DNA of 64,000 bases from Flavipsychrobacter sp. (GCA_021155965.1 JAJNBJ010000008.1:56431-120430), one strand, 5' to 3'. Positions 52,303 to 61,662 are shown, numbered from the stretch's first letter. Translations and numbers: made by a program. Notes: generated by a model from the letters alone, not told the origin.

Positions 52303-55300
52303 TTATTTACCTACTTTATGCGTCTCTTGCTCAATGCCAAGCTTTTTATATTCCGCCTCTCTTTTAATATTTCTTTGACTATTGGGCTTACGTTCAGCTT
52401 CAAAAACTTTTCTTGTTTTACCATTTTCATCTAAAATTTGCGCATCAGGCCTTCTTGTGGACGGATGCCCCTGTACTTTCTTTTCAGAAACAACAGTTTC
52501 GCCAGGTTTAGTTTCAGAATGTGCCTTATTTGTTACCTCCTTTACTTTTTCTTGATGGTCTGAATTCCCTTTTGATCCATTAGGATTTGGTGGCTTTGCA
52601 CTTCCTGCATTCGCTGCATGTTTACCCAAATTATGTGATGAACGGGCCATCATTATGACGCTATGCACCTGCATTCCTATGCCCACTGCTGCCGTGGGAA
52701 CTGTAACTTCAGAAGCTAAACCACCACTGCCAGCGGTGGCTAATAATGCACCTTCAGTCATGCCCGCACCTGTTGCGCCCTCATTAGCTGCAATCATCAT
52801 GCTATGCACATCCCCAAACAATTGTCCCTGATGATAATCTGAACTGCTTGTTGGTTTATATGTACCACTTAAATTAACTAACCCGCCCGATGCAGCATCC
52901 AATACTGAATGGGTATACCCAACAACAACATCCCACCAGGTATCTCCATTTACATCTGAACGCCATATAGGATTACCTCCGAAACAGGAATATGGAGATT
53001 CCCATTCATTAGGTTTAGGATCTAAATTAGCTCTTCTTCCCAATCTTGTATCATATTCCCAATACTTAGCAGTATTATGATTTCCCGCCCCAGCCCATTC
53101 ATTCACTTTCAACTGCCCGTTATACCCATATTGGTACTTATCACCATCGCATACCGTAGTAACCACATTTTCTAAAAGTGAACTATCTGACCGTGGCAAA
53201 TATAGGCCACTGAACTGGATAAACTTTGGTGGGGGAGGAGAAGCAAATTGAAGTTGCACTGTTATTGTAGCTGTGGCTGCCGTAGGTGTGAATGTAATAT
53301 TATAGGTACCCGTACTGTTCATAACAGCGGAGCCGACAACGGTTCCCATGCACGATATCAAAACATCGAATGTAGCATTTGCGCCTGTTTCCACCATTGA
53401 AAGGGTTTGGGTGTAGCCCGGCACCAGGCTGTCTATTGTCATCGTCACATAACCTGTGCCGCTCATGCTCATCCGCAGGTCGCTGCCTGAGGTGGTTGTT
53501 ATAGAAGCAGTACCGGATGATACCGTTGAAAAATAAGTAGAGATTGCCGCATGGTACTGGCTGTAAAAATATGGCACCAGCTTGGTTTGCGTAATATCAA
53601 AACAGTGTGTGGCAGTATCGCTGGTGTACCTTCCCGGCATCTGCATACCAAAGGGATAGTAATCTGTGGCACTAGCCACAACAGGCTTCCAGTTTATTAT
53701 AGTATCTATCTGCCCGGTTACGTGTGCCCCCAGAATGCTGTCCGCAGCACGTTTGTCGCTTACCGTTGCCAGCACATCGCCCAGGTGGTCGGTAATTTCA
53801 TACTGTTTCTGGCCTATGGTTTGCTGTGCATAGCACATGTCGGTATACGTGTTGCCATACAGGTTAGTGCTGTCTTCCTTTATCGCGTCCTGGTACTCCA
53901 GGCTGTACCATGGCTGATGCTTCAATAACTGCAGGGTATCAATTGTTCCAACAGCATACCCTTGGTCCATACCTACCTGGTTTTTATAGTATTTCCTCAC
54001 ACCAAGCCTGCTACTGCCATATATATCGTGCTCTGCCAGTGAAAAATTTCCATCCCACAATACCAGGGCCATCGCCCCCGGTATAGTATAATAGGCATCC
54101 TCATGGTAAACGGCCAGTATATTGCCCTGCGCATCACGCACATAATAATCGTTATCCTGTGTCATTTCCAGAATAGGAAGTGAGCCCGACCCATACACAG
54201 GTTTCACATGCGATTTCTTCACCCGGTTGCCTGCCCCATCGTACCTGAAAGCCATATAGGTGGTATCTGAGTTCCTTACCGTTCGCACCACTTTATTATA
54301 CAGGTTCCATTCTATAGTATCCTGCCCGCCCACCAGGTCGCCAATGGTATTGCCTATGGGGTCATAGCGGTACCGTGGTGTGCCGGCCGGGCCTGCGAAA
54401 TATTTTATATTGTTATCATGGACATCAGCCGCATCTTCTATGATATTGGTAAGCTGGTTATTAGGCGTTACAGAACTATATGAATAACTGAGGCTGTCCA
54501 TCAGCCCGTTGTTGCCATAGCGTACCAGGGTTTGCAGGTTGCCATCGGCATCGTAGCTGTAATTGCTGCGGAAATCAGTAAGGCCGGTAAGGGTGTTATA
54601 CACAGGGTCGACGGATGCATAAGTTGCACTGTGTATCCTGTTGAGCTGGTCGTACATATATTGCTTGTTCAGCTTCCGGAATGTATCAATTGCCATTGTC
54701 TGGCGCGATATATTACCATTATACAGGCTCAGCGATACTGGCGTAACATGCTGTACCGAATGGGAAGTTATGGGCTTATAATCGCTGTTGAAATAGTCGA
54801 TAGTATGGGCGACAGCGTCTTTAGCTGTCACCTGGTTCACGCCTCCGAACAGGCCATCACTGCCCATGTCCATATCAATGCACAGCGTATCGCTGTTCAC
54901 AGCTTTGAGCCATCCCTGTATAGTATAGGCATAGTCTATACCCTGAACGTGAAGCTCACCCAACTCTATACGTGCCAATGGGCCGTGGGGATAATACCTG
55001 TATGCGGCATCTTTTTGCCATATCCAGCCATCTTTACTTGTCTGCACCTCAAAAATGCGATTGGCGCCATCATAAAAATAACGCTGGTAAAATTGGTCGG
55101 GCCAGCCACGGTTATAGCTGAGCATATTCACCTTGCCGCTGATAAGGTCGTAGTCGTAGTCAATACGTTTATACTGTTGTTTTGCATCATACAATTCGGG
55201 AAAATCCTGCACCAGCGTCTTTACATTGCCATCTATATCGTAACTGTAATTGGTGGCATAGGCATGTGTGGGGTAGGAGGCAGTGTCCCATGCATGCAAT

Positions 55301-56367
55301 GAGTCGTAACTTATAACCGCGGCAACGCGTTTGCGCAGGTTTTGCTGCGCATCATGGCCGGTAAGCCCCCCCAGGTTGAACGCAGCAGTGTCGTAAACCG
55401 TCCTGACAACATCACGCCTTACGCTTGCAGCACGAATGTAAATTGGTAAGCTATCGGCTGGTTCAATATCGAGGTAATGGATAAAATACGGATCGGGTGA
55501 TGCAAGAAGGCCATAACCATCTGCATATCCGTAATAACATGCCGGTGCGGCGCCCCCGCCAGGATAAAAAGCAGCAAAATACGGGCAGCCCAACAGCGCC
55601 TCCCCGGTTTCCACTACCCGGTTTTGCTTATCATAGATATTGTAAGTATAGTAACCACCCGGCGCCTGCTTTGCGTTTTGCGAGAACATCAGCCTGCCCG
55701 CGACATCATAAAAGAAACGCGTCATTCCGCCGTCGATGGTTTGCTGCTTCACCACATTGTTATACGTATTGTACTCGTAGGCATTTTTCTTAGTATAGGC
55801 AGGTGCAGGGCTCGACCACGGGGTATTTGCAGTGCGCATGGCATCTACAAGGTCCAGGTCGGTGACAGAAGTTAAAGGTGCGCTCCCGGCAGGGGGTACA
55901 GTGAATGTGAGATTGCCGGCACGGTCGTAGTTGTACAATGTATAGTTGAATTCCTGGTTAAGGTACCCTAATTGCAATTGCTCACTGACGGTAGTGGCCA
56001 GGTAATTTCTGAATGAGGCGGTAATACTGTCGCGGAAGTGCCGCAGGTATTCCTGGTAGTTGGCAATGCCCTGGTTTATGGCAGAGTTCAGCACCTGGCG
56101 TTCACAATTATAAAAAGTATCAGAGGGAGCCGTCAGCGTACCGCCTGACTGGCCCAGCAGCACATTGTCCAGTTCTTTGCTCTTGCCTATGGTAAAGCTC
56201 GCCCTGCCCTTCACGTATATGGTGTCTGTAGTCCCGCCTTTCACCAGCATCAGGGTAAATGACCTGTTCAGGCTGTCGCCCGGGTTAGGAATAACCGCCA
56301 CCTCTTTGTAGAAGTGGCGCAGATTAGCCGGTATATATCCCGGGAATGATACAAATGCATTGTACAT
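52303..56367 (-). CDS. YD-repeat/RHS protein with toxin-like C-terminus (5' end missing)
   Basis: 1354 aa from ATG 56367. The frame is open ~85 bp further up to TAA with GDGTYWYRYFTTGDT, so the homologous protein continued upstream and this copy is N-terminally truncated; no signal peptide. YD repeats run ~190-1080 (FRYDGAGNRVKK, YSYDADGNLQTLVRYG). Core boundary YEYDTRLGRRANLDP lies at ~1100. The C-terminal ~230 residues are unrelated to the other RHS copy: a Gly/Ala hydrophobic stretch (~1160-1240), then a charged end with TRRPDAQILDENGKTRK and VFEAERKPN (P1307-D1308, E1323/E1325-K1327). The PD...ExxxK order suggests a restriction-endonuclease-fold toxin, tentative. The partner gene lies 7 bp downstream. 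Confidence 0.82.
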   Translation of the reverse strand: MYNAFVSFPGYIPANLRHFYKEVAVIPNPGDSLNRSFTLMLVKGGTTDTIYVKGRASFTIGKSKELDNVLLGQSGGTLTAPSDTFYNCERQVLNSAINQGIANYQEYLRHFRDSITASFRNYLATTVSEQLQLGYLNQEFNYTLYNYDRAGNLTFTVPPAGSAPLTSVTDLDLVDAMRTANTPWSSPAPAYTKKNAYEYNTYNNVVKQQTIDGGMTRFFYDVAGRLMFSQNAKQAPGGYYTYNIYDKQNRVVETGEALLGCPYFAAFYPGGGAAPACYYGYADGYGLLASPDPYFIHYLDIEPADSLPIYIRAASVRRDVVRTVYDTAAFNLGGLTGHDAQQNLRKRVAAVISYDSLHAWDTASYPTHAYATNYSYDIDGNVKTLVQDFPELYDAKQQYKRIDYDYDLISGKVNMLSYNRGWPDQFYQRYFYDGANRIFEVQTSKDGWIWQKDAAYRYYPHGPLARIELGELHVQGIDYAYTIQGWLKAVNSDTLCIDMDMGSDGLFGGVNQVTAKDAVAHTIDYFNSDYKPITSHSVQHVTPVSLSLYNGNISRQTMAIDTFRKLNKQYMYDQLNRIHSATYASVDPVYNTLTGLTDFRSNYSYDADGNLQTLVRYGNNGLMDSLSYSYSSVTPNNQLTNIIEDAADVHDNNIKYFAGPAGTPRYRYDPIGNTIGDLVGGQDTIEWNLYNKVVRTVRNSDTTYMAFRYDGAGNRVKKSHVKPVYGSGSLPILEMTQDNDYYVRDAQGNILAVYHEDAYYTIPGAMALVLWDGNFSLAEHDIYGSSRLGVRKYYKNQVGMDQGYAVGTIDTLQLLKHQPWYSLEYQDAIKEDSTNLYGNTYTDMCYAQQTIGQKQYEITDHLGDVLATVSDKRAADSILGAHVTGQIDTIINWKPVVASATDYYPFGMQMPGRYTSDTATHCFDITQTKLVPYFYSQYHAAISTYFSTVSSGTASITTTSGSDLRMSMSGTGYVTMTIDSLVPGYTQTLSMVETGANATFDVLISCMGTVVGSAVMNSTGTYNITFTPTAATATITVQLQFASPPPPKFIQFSGLYLPRSDSSLLENVVTTVCDGDKYQYGYNGQLKVNEWAGAGNHNTAKYWEYDTRLGRRANLDPKPNEWESPYSCFGGNPIWRSDVNGDTWWDVVVGYTHSVLDAASGGLVNLSGTYKPTSSSDYHQGQLFGDVHSMMIAANEGATGAGMTEGALLATAGSGGLASEVTVPTAAVGIGMQVHSVIMMARSSHNLGKHAANAGSAKPPNPNGSKGNSDHQEKVKEVTNKAHSETKPGETVVSEKKVQGHPSTRRPDAQILDENGKTRKVFEAERKPNSQRNIKREAEYKKLGIEQETHKVGK

Positions 56368-56454
56368 GGTATCGCCGGTTGTAAAGTACCTGTACCAGTA
56401 AGTACCGTCACCGCACCTGTAAGCAGTTATCTTTCTCGTGGAGGTGCAGGGTTA

Positions 56455-56855
56455 CTAACTATAGTTATAGCGGTGGCAACCTTGTTTCAGCCACAAACGC
56501 CAGTGGTGGTAGTATAGGTTATACTTATGATGCCTTTAAGCGCATTACCCAGATAACAACACCAAACGGGAATACGTTACTGGCAAATACTTATGACGGT
56601 CAAAGCCGTGTTATTACTCAAACTGATGCGCTTAGCAATCCATTGTCAATTGCATATAATACGCCATCTCCTGGAGTTGCAAGAATTACTCATGCCGGTG
56701 GTGCTGTTTCAGTACAATATCATGATAATTTTTTCAGGCTAACAAGTGAAGATGACGAGCGTGGGTATACGAAGAGCGTTGATTTTAGACGTATTACTGA
56801 GAAATATAAAAGGCAGCACCTGCTGCCTCTTATATATTTCGCGGATTTTTATTAA
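56455..56855 (+). pseudogene. YD-repeat protein fragment on the opposite strand
   Basis: Plus-strand translation gives NYSYSGGNLVSATNASGGSI, GYTYDAFKRITQITTPNGNT and SRVITQTDALSNPLSIAYNT, a piece of a different YD-repeat protein. It has no start and meets the 5' end of the minus-strand RHS gene head-to-head at ~56450. The last ~25 codons (after DERGYTKSVDF) are non-homologous. Confidence 0.75.
56807..56828 (-). terminator. Terminator of the VOC gene
   Basis: AGGCAGCA/TGCTGCCT stem with a CC loop, followed on the minus strand by TTTTATATTT. It begins 24 bp past the stop at 56852. Confidence 0.75.
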
Positions 56856-57238
56856 TTCATAGAGTGCAGTGCCATTTTGTTTCCTTCGGAATCGATAAAA
56901 TGAGCCATAAATCCATTGGGCCCGATAGACGTTTTCGGTAGTACGATTTTTCCACCCGCTGTCTCCACTCTCGAAAGAGCCCCAGTCAGGTCATCACCAC
57001 CATTCAAATAAATCAGAGGTCCTTTGTCAGAGGGCTCAAAGCCAGCGCCTTGTACTATTCCGCCACTAACGCCATTTTGCATATCTCCCGGCAACATGCC
57101 ATATCTATATTCGGGATGTGGCATTTCCTGAACTTCTGCGTTAAACAGTTTGCCATAGAACTCTTTTGCCCTGTCGAAGTTTGTTATGTTTCTCTTCCAC
57201 ATTTTCATGTACGGACATCGCGTCCCTGACTCTTTCAT
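56852..57238 (-). pseudogene. VOC/glyoxalase-fold protein fused out of frame to a TfoX gene start
   Basis: 128-codon frame. From NITNFDRAKEFYGKLFNAEV to NGFMAHFIDSEGNKMALHS it is a vicinal-oxygen-chelate protein of the one-domain type; the first beta strand is missing. Upstream DNA in a different frame encodes the start of a TfoX-N protein (57187-57260). The break lies near 57190, so a deletion joined two genes. The ATG at 57238 that opens this frame comes from the TfoX part, hence activity is doubtful. Confidence 0.72.
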
Positions 57239-57260
57239 TCAGCTTTTCGTTATACGCCAT
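57187..57260 (-). pseudogene. TfoX N-terminal domain, 5' fragment
   Basis: ATG 57260 encodes MAYNEKLNERVRDAMSVHEN then VEEK, the conserved opening of TfoX-N-domain proteins (MAYxExLxxRVRxAL...VEEK-MFGG). The MFGG part and everything after is gone; the frame runs on into the VOC sequence out of register. Confidence 0.7.
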
Positions 57261-57262
57261 AT

Positions 57263-57472
57263 TCAGTTCTTTGTTTCGGCATAAGCCTTAAGTGTCGAAA
57301 GGAATTTCTTTATACCGTTGTCAAACTGTGTGCGTATCATGATTGCATCCATTAGTTTGCCCAATACCCCAAATTTAACGGAATATTCCAAGCAAATCAC
57401 AACGCTCATCAGAACGATGACCGTACACTGGAGGTTGTTTATGACCCCTAAGCTACTGAAAATTGAAAGCAA
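57263..57472 (-). pseudogene. SRPBCC-family protein, C-terminal fragment
   Basis: The last ~45 codons (CLEYSVKFGVLGKLMDAIMI then RTQFDNGIKKFLSTLKAYAE) match the C-terminal helix region of START/SRPBCC polyketide-cyclase-like proteins. No N-terminal beta-sheet is encoded upstream. Confidence 0.6.
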
Positions 57473-57672
57473 ATCACAACGGCAGCCCCCGGGTTAGTAA
57501 CACCCGGATGGTTGTTTATGATGGAACAGGCGATGGAGTTTATTGCTACAATGGAAAGTACTTTAGTCGTTTTCCTGGCAATTCCGGTATCAGCAATAGA
57601 GATAGCCTGCATTTGAAAATGGTGGATTGCATAATAGAAGATGACAACAATAATATTGGGTTTGCCGGGTAG
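57463..57672 (+). pseudogene. Two-component-regulator-propeller fragment
   Basis: Plus-strand frame encodes DGVYCYNGKYFSRFPGNSGI and CIIEDDNNNIGFAG, one blade of a Reg_prop beta-propeller (usual form: xGVxxYDGxxFxxF ... IxEDxxGxIWFGT). No start and an immediate stop; a fragment only. Confidence 0.55.
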
Positions 57673-57822
57673 ATAACTGCTTCCTATATGCAAATGCGTC
57701 ATTTCAACCAGTGCCATTTTTGCGTTAACTCTGAAAACAATTCACACCGTTTGCCAAAATGTCTTACTATTTCGTTGGCACGTAATTTGTTTTTATATAA
57801 AACGAACCAAACAATTTATTGT

Positions 57823-58299
57823 ATGAACAACATCATGAAAAGAAGCAACGGCGATAGCAAACAGCCAGCAACAACCTTTAGTGGTCTTGTTGATCAATTA
57901 TTCGACACAAGCTTTAACAAAATGTTGAACGACTCATTCGGTGGTTTTCGGGGCAATTTGTCGCGCAATATGCCGCCTGTAAATGTGAAGGAAACTGACA
58001 AAACGTTTGAATTAGAAATGGTTGTGCCCGGCTTTAAAAAGGGAGATTTCAAAGTCGATCTTTCCGGTGATACGTTAACGGTTTCTCTTGAGCACAAAGA
58101 GGAGAATAAGGATGAGGATAAAGACGCTGGCTGGCTCCGCCAGGAATACCGCAGGCAGGCATTTAGTCGAAGTTTTAACCTCGACAATACTATCGATGCC
58201 AATAAGATCGTGGCAAAATATGAAGACGGCTTATTGCATTTGACACTGCCTAAAAAGAATGGAGCGCAAAGAATATCAAAAAGCATTACAATTGAGTAG
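57823..58299 (+). CDS. Small heat shock protein, Hsp20/alpha-crystallin family
   Basis: 158 aa from ATG 57823; the frame upstream is open but unlike the family. The alpha-crystallin domain spans ~45-145: MPPVNVKETDKTFELEMVVP, GFKKGDFKVDLSGDTLTVS, RQAFSRSFNLDNTIDANKIV, YEDGLLHLTLPKK and the C-terminal I-x-I type ISKSITIE. It forms oligomeric ATP-independent holdases that keep unfolding proteins soluble. It is an intact gene amid fragments. A strong terminator follows. Confidence 0.93.
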   Translation: MNNIMKRSNGDSKQPATTFSGLVDQLFDTSFNKMLNDSFGGFRGNLSRNMPPVNVKETDKTFELEMVVPGFKKGDFKVDLSGDTLTVSLEHKEENKDEDKDAGWLRQEYRRQAFSRSFNLDNTIDANKIVAKYEDGLLHLTLPKKNGAQRISKSITIE

Positions 58300-58319
58300 T
58301 TGGCTTTTTCATGTTTTAC

Positions 58320-58352
58320 AATGCAGCGATTTTCTAATCGCTGCATTTTTTT
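58320..58352 (+). terminator. Terminator of the Hsp20 gene
   Basis: Perfect 12-bp stem AATGCAGCGATT/AATCGCTGCATT with TTCT loop and T-run. Confidence 0.92.
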
Positions 58353-58371
58353 GTTTAGTAAAAAAGTAACA

Positions 58372-58608
58372 CTATGAAAGAAATACACGAAGTACCTTCG
58401 TTCCTTTCTCTGTAAGTTCTATGGTTCTGTCTTCAGCAGAGTATATGAGGACACCTGTTTGTTGCAAACAATCAATATAGAAATGTAGGCGATCCAAGCT
58501 AACTTCTACTTATGACGCTATTTTTTGAAACCCGTCGTTGCCTTTGACTAATCCATGCGACTGGCAATGTTCTTGCACAGCCGTAAAAACTTTATTGAAC
58601 GTGGTCAT
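58372..58608 (-). pseudogene. Small winged-helix-like protein gene with internal stop
   Basis: ATG 58608 to TAG 58372-58374, 78 codons with one in-frame TAA. Before the stop: TTFNKVFTAVQEHCQSHGLV and GNDGFQKIAS; after it: VEVSLDRLHFYIDCLQQTGV, then RTIELTEKGTKVLRVF. The helix pattern and the 'TExGxKvL' wing resemble small Bacteroidota DNA-binding-like proteins. The position of the stop is where Lys (AAA) would fit, a single-base change. Confidence 0.6.
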
Positions 58609-58940
58609 AAAAGACAATTATTTTGCCGCCTATATATACTGCATTGTAAGAGCATTTAGGATACGACTTCAGCAAGTAGCGTTATCTGTTTCTTCCCCGA
58701 AGCCGTGAAATGCGGGCGCAAGCCGGTATAATAGCAACATGTAAGCACCTTGTCCGATTTGGACAGCAAATAGCTATCCGAGAGTATTCTACCAAATGGT
58801 TGCAACAACTGCAGATGCAACAAGAAAAAGCGGAAATCCTGTTCGCAGAAAAAAAGTAATCTGTTTGGAATTAATTAGAGCTGTACTTTTGTCGCGAAAG
58901 TGCATTCACAATCGCTTTTGGAAGTGTGTGTAACCCCTAT
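58609..58940. other. Intergenic, no supported gene
   Basis: A short plus-strand open stretch (about 58740-58858: FGQQIAIREYSTKWLQQLQM then AEILFAEKK, stop) has no start and no recognised family; possibly another fragment. Confidence 0.35.
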
Positions 58941-59153
58941 TTATAGAGTTAACAACGCGTGCACGATCTCATAAGCTATCTTGCATATAACTAAGCCTAA
59001 AATTATTAGTAAAACGCCAAACTTCCATCCACCCTTTTGAGATGGTGACAAAAGTAATGATGTAACTCCCAGTAATTTATCCAGGATTACTATGACAGCA
59101 ATTAACGCTATTACTGCAACGACAGTCCACCAAAAAATATTCAATAGCAGCAC
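58941..59153 (-). CDS. Small two-span membrane protein, unknown
   Basis: 70 aa, GTG start. Two hydrophobic helices (IFWWTVVAVIALIAVIVILD and FGVLLIILGLVICKIAYEIV) separated by a short SPSQKGGWK loop. No family recognised. The composition argues for a real membrane protein, but the gene stands alone in a decayed region. Confidence 0.45.
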   Translation of the reverse strand: MLLLNIFWWTVVAVIALIAVIVILDKLLGVTSLLLSPSQKGGWKFGVLLIILGLVICKIAYEIVHALLTL

Positions 59154-59219
59154 GGTTATCTATTTAATAAAATCATTCCAGATAGACTACGTATATATAT
59201 ATTTCTAGTCAACAGGGTT

Positions 59220-60061
59220 TTGTTAAGCGAACGGCAAAGGAAGCGTTTTGAGAATAAAATCAAGCATAACGAAACGCGGCTGAAACAGGCCCAGAAAATT
59301 GCGCACTTTGGCAGTTGGGACCTTAATTTTTCAACGGGAGTGGCTTACTGGAGTGATGAAACGTGCAGGATTTACGGACTTTCGCCAGATGATGATGTGC
59401 AATCATATGAGGCATGGATATCATTCATTCATCCCGAAGACCTGGATTATGTAATGAAGATCGTTAAGGAAAGCCAGGATACTTTAAAGGGCAGCGACTT
59501 CCATCACAGAATTGTAAGAAAAGATGGCGTTGTGAGACATATACATTCTCAAACAGAATTTGAATTCAGCGAAGGAAAGCCAGTTGGCTTACACGGTGTC
59601 GCACATGATATTACTGACACCATAGAAGCGAAACATAAGCTACTACAATCGAAGGCTAACCTTCGCCTGATCGTTGATCTCATACCACAATCTATATTTG
59701 CTATGGACGGAAATGGAAAATTTGTGTTTGTAAATAAAAAGTTCGCACAGCTTTATGGACTTACTCCAAAACAATTAGTAAATAAAACAATCTACAAAAC
59801 CATTCCCGATAAAAATGCTTCTGATCATTTTGTGGAACAAGCTCGTGAAGTAATTACGTCAGGAAACTCCAAAACAATTCCCGAAGTAATATTTACGGTA
59901 TATCGCTTGATATAACAGAACAAAAGAAAGCAGAAACCGAGCGTTCGAAAATTATAGCTGATATTGTTCAACGTAATAAAGACCTTGAGCAATTTTCATA
60001 TATTGTTTCGCACAACCTTCGTGCGCCTTCTGTTTGTATTTTGCCAGGCTCATATAGCTGA
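59220..60061 (+). pseudogene. PAS-domain sensor histidine kinase, frameshifted and truncated
   Basis: A TTG-initiated frame encodes a PAS domain with PAC (KIAHFGSWDLNFSTGVAYWS, HHRIVRKDGVVRHIHSQTEF) and most of a second PAS (LIPQSIFAMDGNGKFVFVNK), then stops at 59915. The continuation in another frame reads NIYGISLDITEQKKAETERS and FSYIVSHNLRAP, the phospho-accepting His box, and is cut off immediately after. The remainder of the DHp domain and the ATPase domain are missing. Sequence to 60160 (LGLLIKSLCQCDKLKNIMFA) is from something else. Confidence 0.85.
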
Positions 60062-60230
60062 GTTGGGATTACTTATAAAAAGTCTATGCCAGTGCGACAA
60101 ACTCAAAAACATAATGTTTGCTGGTTTTGGGAAGGACGCAAAGCTCAGAATTATGGAATAACGTAATTCGTTAACAAGGGTGATGGCATGGTCACGGCTT
60201 ACCTTTGCCATATTCCATGTACAAAGATCT

Positions 60231-60977
60231 TCAGGCGTTCGATATTAAGCTATACAAAACTTGGCAACTAGAGCAATAAAAAGTTCTGCGATTTGTTTTA
60301 CCTATGTATTCTTTTACTAATGGCAGATCCCAACGGACCCAGGTTTTTTTGGTATGTGCCAGCCAATGCCTCTTCAAAACATAGGCTTTCTTCCATCCAA
60401 GAAAATCAAAACTGTATTGTCGTACTTCCTTTATTAGCTCATTCAGCTTTTTCACGGGCAATGCCCCTATTTCACTCTCCGGATGCACCTTAATACGGAA
60501 CAAGACCTCATTCTTAATGATATTCCCCGATCCAGAGAAAATATGCTGGTCAAGTAATGCGTCGCAAACCAGCATTTGCGGATTGGCCTTGAGTTTTTTC
60601 TTTGCGGCAGCGGGGTCCCATTTGTCAGACATAACATCTGCAGACCAGTCATAAATCTCGTTTAGATCTTCTTCAATGATCTTAACCGAACAGGAATAAA
60701 AGTTCAAAACCCCATTTTTGAACTTCAGACTCAATCTTGGCGAAGCGTCTTTTTCTTCGTTTATCCTGTAAGAACCAAAGAGCATAAAATGTATGCGAAT
60801 AGTAAAACACTTAAAACAAATAAGAAAATGCTTGCCCCAGCTTTTAAACGCGACTACCTTTCGATGGTATGCCCGTTCTTTTTCGACTTTGGTATTGCCA
60901 CTCACCTCTTCCACTTTCTTGCCCGAGAAAGGTGCTGCCAGTTCTTTTAGAATTACAATCGAAGGTCCTTCAGGCAT
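60231..60977 (-). CDS. Fpg/Nei-family DNA glycosylase (endonuclease VIII-like)
   Basis: 248 aa, ATG 60977. It starts MPEGPSIVILKELAAPF, with the catalytic Pro (residue 2) and Glu (3) of the family; the Lys of the beta-sandwich is in FKSWGKHFLI. The H2TH region is MLVCDALLDQHIFSGSGNII. The C-terminal Zn finger is incomplete: TFYCSSCQVLY supplies one Cys pair, while the first pair is absent around HTKKTW. This resembles zincless or degenerate Nei relatives. It should excise oxidised bases and cut the strand by beta-elimination; substrate preference is unknown. Confidence 0.85.
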   Translation of the reverse strand: MPEGPSIVILKELAAPFSGKKVEEVSGNTKVEKERAYHRKVVAFKSWGKHFLICFKCFTIRIHFMLFGSYRINEEKDASPRLSLKFKNGVLNFYSCSVKIIEEDLNEIYDWSADVMSDKWDPAAAKKKLKANPQMLVCDALLDQHIFSGSGNIIKNEVLFRIKVHPESEIGALPVKKLNELIKEVRQYSFDFLGWKKAYVLKRHWLAHTKKTWVRWDLPLVKEYIGKTNRRTFYCSSCQVLYSLISNA

Positions 60978-61069
60978 CTTAGCATGGCTTTATGCAGTTA
61001 GTAGATTGACGTGCTGTCGTATCATGACATTTCCAGCCAGATTGCTCCGGAATGCCTTTCGCGAAGAGT

Positions 61070-61098
61070 AAAAAAGCCCGATATGTTATATCGGACTT
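61070..61098 (-). terminator. Terminator after the Gln/Gly-rich gene
   Basis: Stem GTCCGATAT/ATATCGGGC with a 3-base loop followed by a six-T run on the minus strand, 27 bp past the stop at 61125. Confidence 0.75.
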
Positions 61099-61124
61099 TC
61101 GTGATAATGTTTGAGCTACACCTA

Positions 61125-61409
61125 TTATCGGTTTCCGCCCTTGTTTCCTTGATTACCCTGACCGCTTTGGCCACCCTGATTAGACTGGCCGCCACCCTTA
61201 CGGGTATCTTCCATGTTCTCGTCTCCCCGGTTTTTATTGCCTTGGTTCGGATTGCTGGTCTGTTGTCCGCTTTGATTTCCTTGACCGGAACGATCAGATT
61301 GGTTCCCTTTTTGCTCGTTACTTTGGTTTTGGTTTGCTATAATTAAAGATTTTTCTGTTGTATCCAAAAAAACTATGCCTATATTTTCTCGTTGCGGATG
61401 GAATAACAT
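61125..61409 (-). CDS. Low-complexity Gln/Asn/Gly-rich small protein
   Basis: 94 aa. After ~28 residues (MLFHPQRENIGIVFLDTTEK) comes a Gln/Gly/Asn-rich hydrophilic stretch (QNQSNEQKGNQSDRSGQGNQ and GGGQSNQGGQSGQGNQGNKG). It recalls short stress-related disordered proteins of Bacteroidota; the true start could be further in. The terminator directly downstream on the same strand supports a real transcript. No function is assigned. Confidence 0.5.
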   Translation of the reverse strand: MLFHPQRENIGIVFLDTTEKSLIIANQNQSNEQKGNQSDRSGQGNQSGQQTSNPNQGNKNRGDENMEDTRKGGGQSNQGGQSGQGNQGNKGGNR

Positions 61410-61662
61410 TGCAACGCTATAACTAATTTTCCAACTGTATTTTATTACAAATCAGCCCACTTATATCTCATGTCAATTATTAATCAAATTGTCAAAAATA
61501 ACTTCATCGTCTATTGGCATTATCCTTTTGCTTAGTCTGCTTAGCGCGGAATTTTTGAAAGATAAGTTTTGCCCCTGCATTTTTATCTAAGTGCGAGCTT
61601 CCAGCGCACTGAAAAGCGTATAAGTATGGGAAGGTATTTATCATTTACTAAAAATCTAAAAC
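61410..61662. other. Intergenic, AT-rich
   Basis: Upstream region of two divergent genes. No clear promoter pair, RNA or repeat was seen. Confidence 0.4.

Noticed and set aside
46580..56500. Insertion sequences or transposase genes in the accessory region
   Set aside because: None was recognised; only the serine recombinase is present, and no terminal inverted repeats flanking a DDE-type gene were seen.
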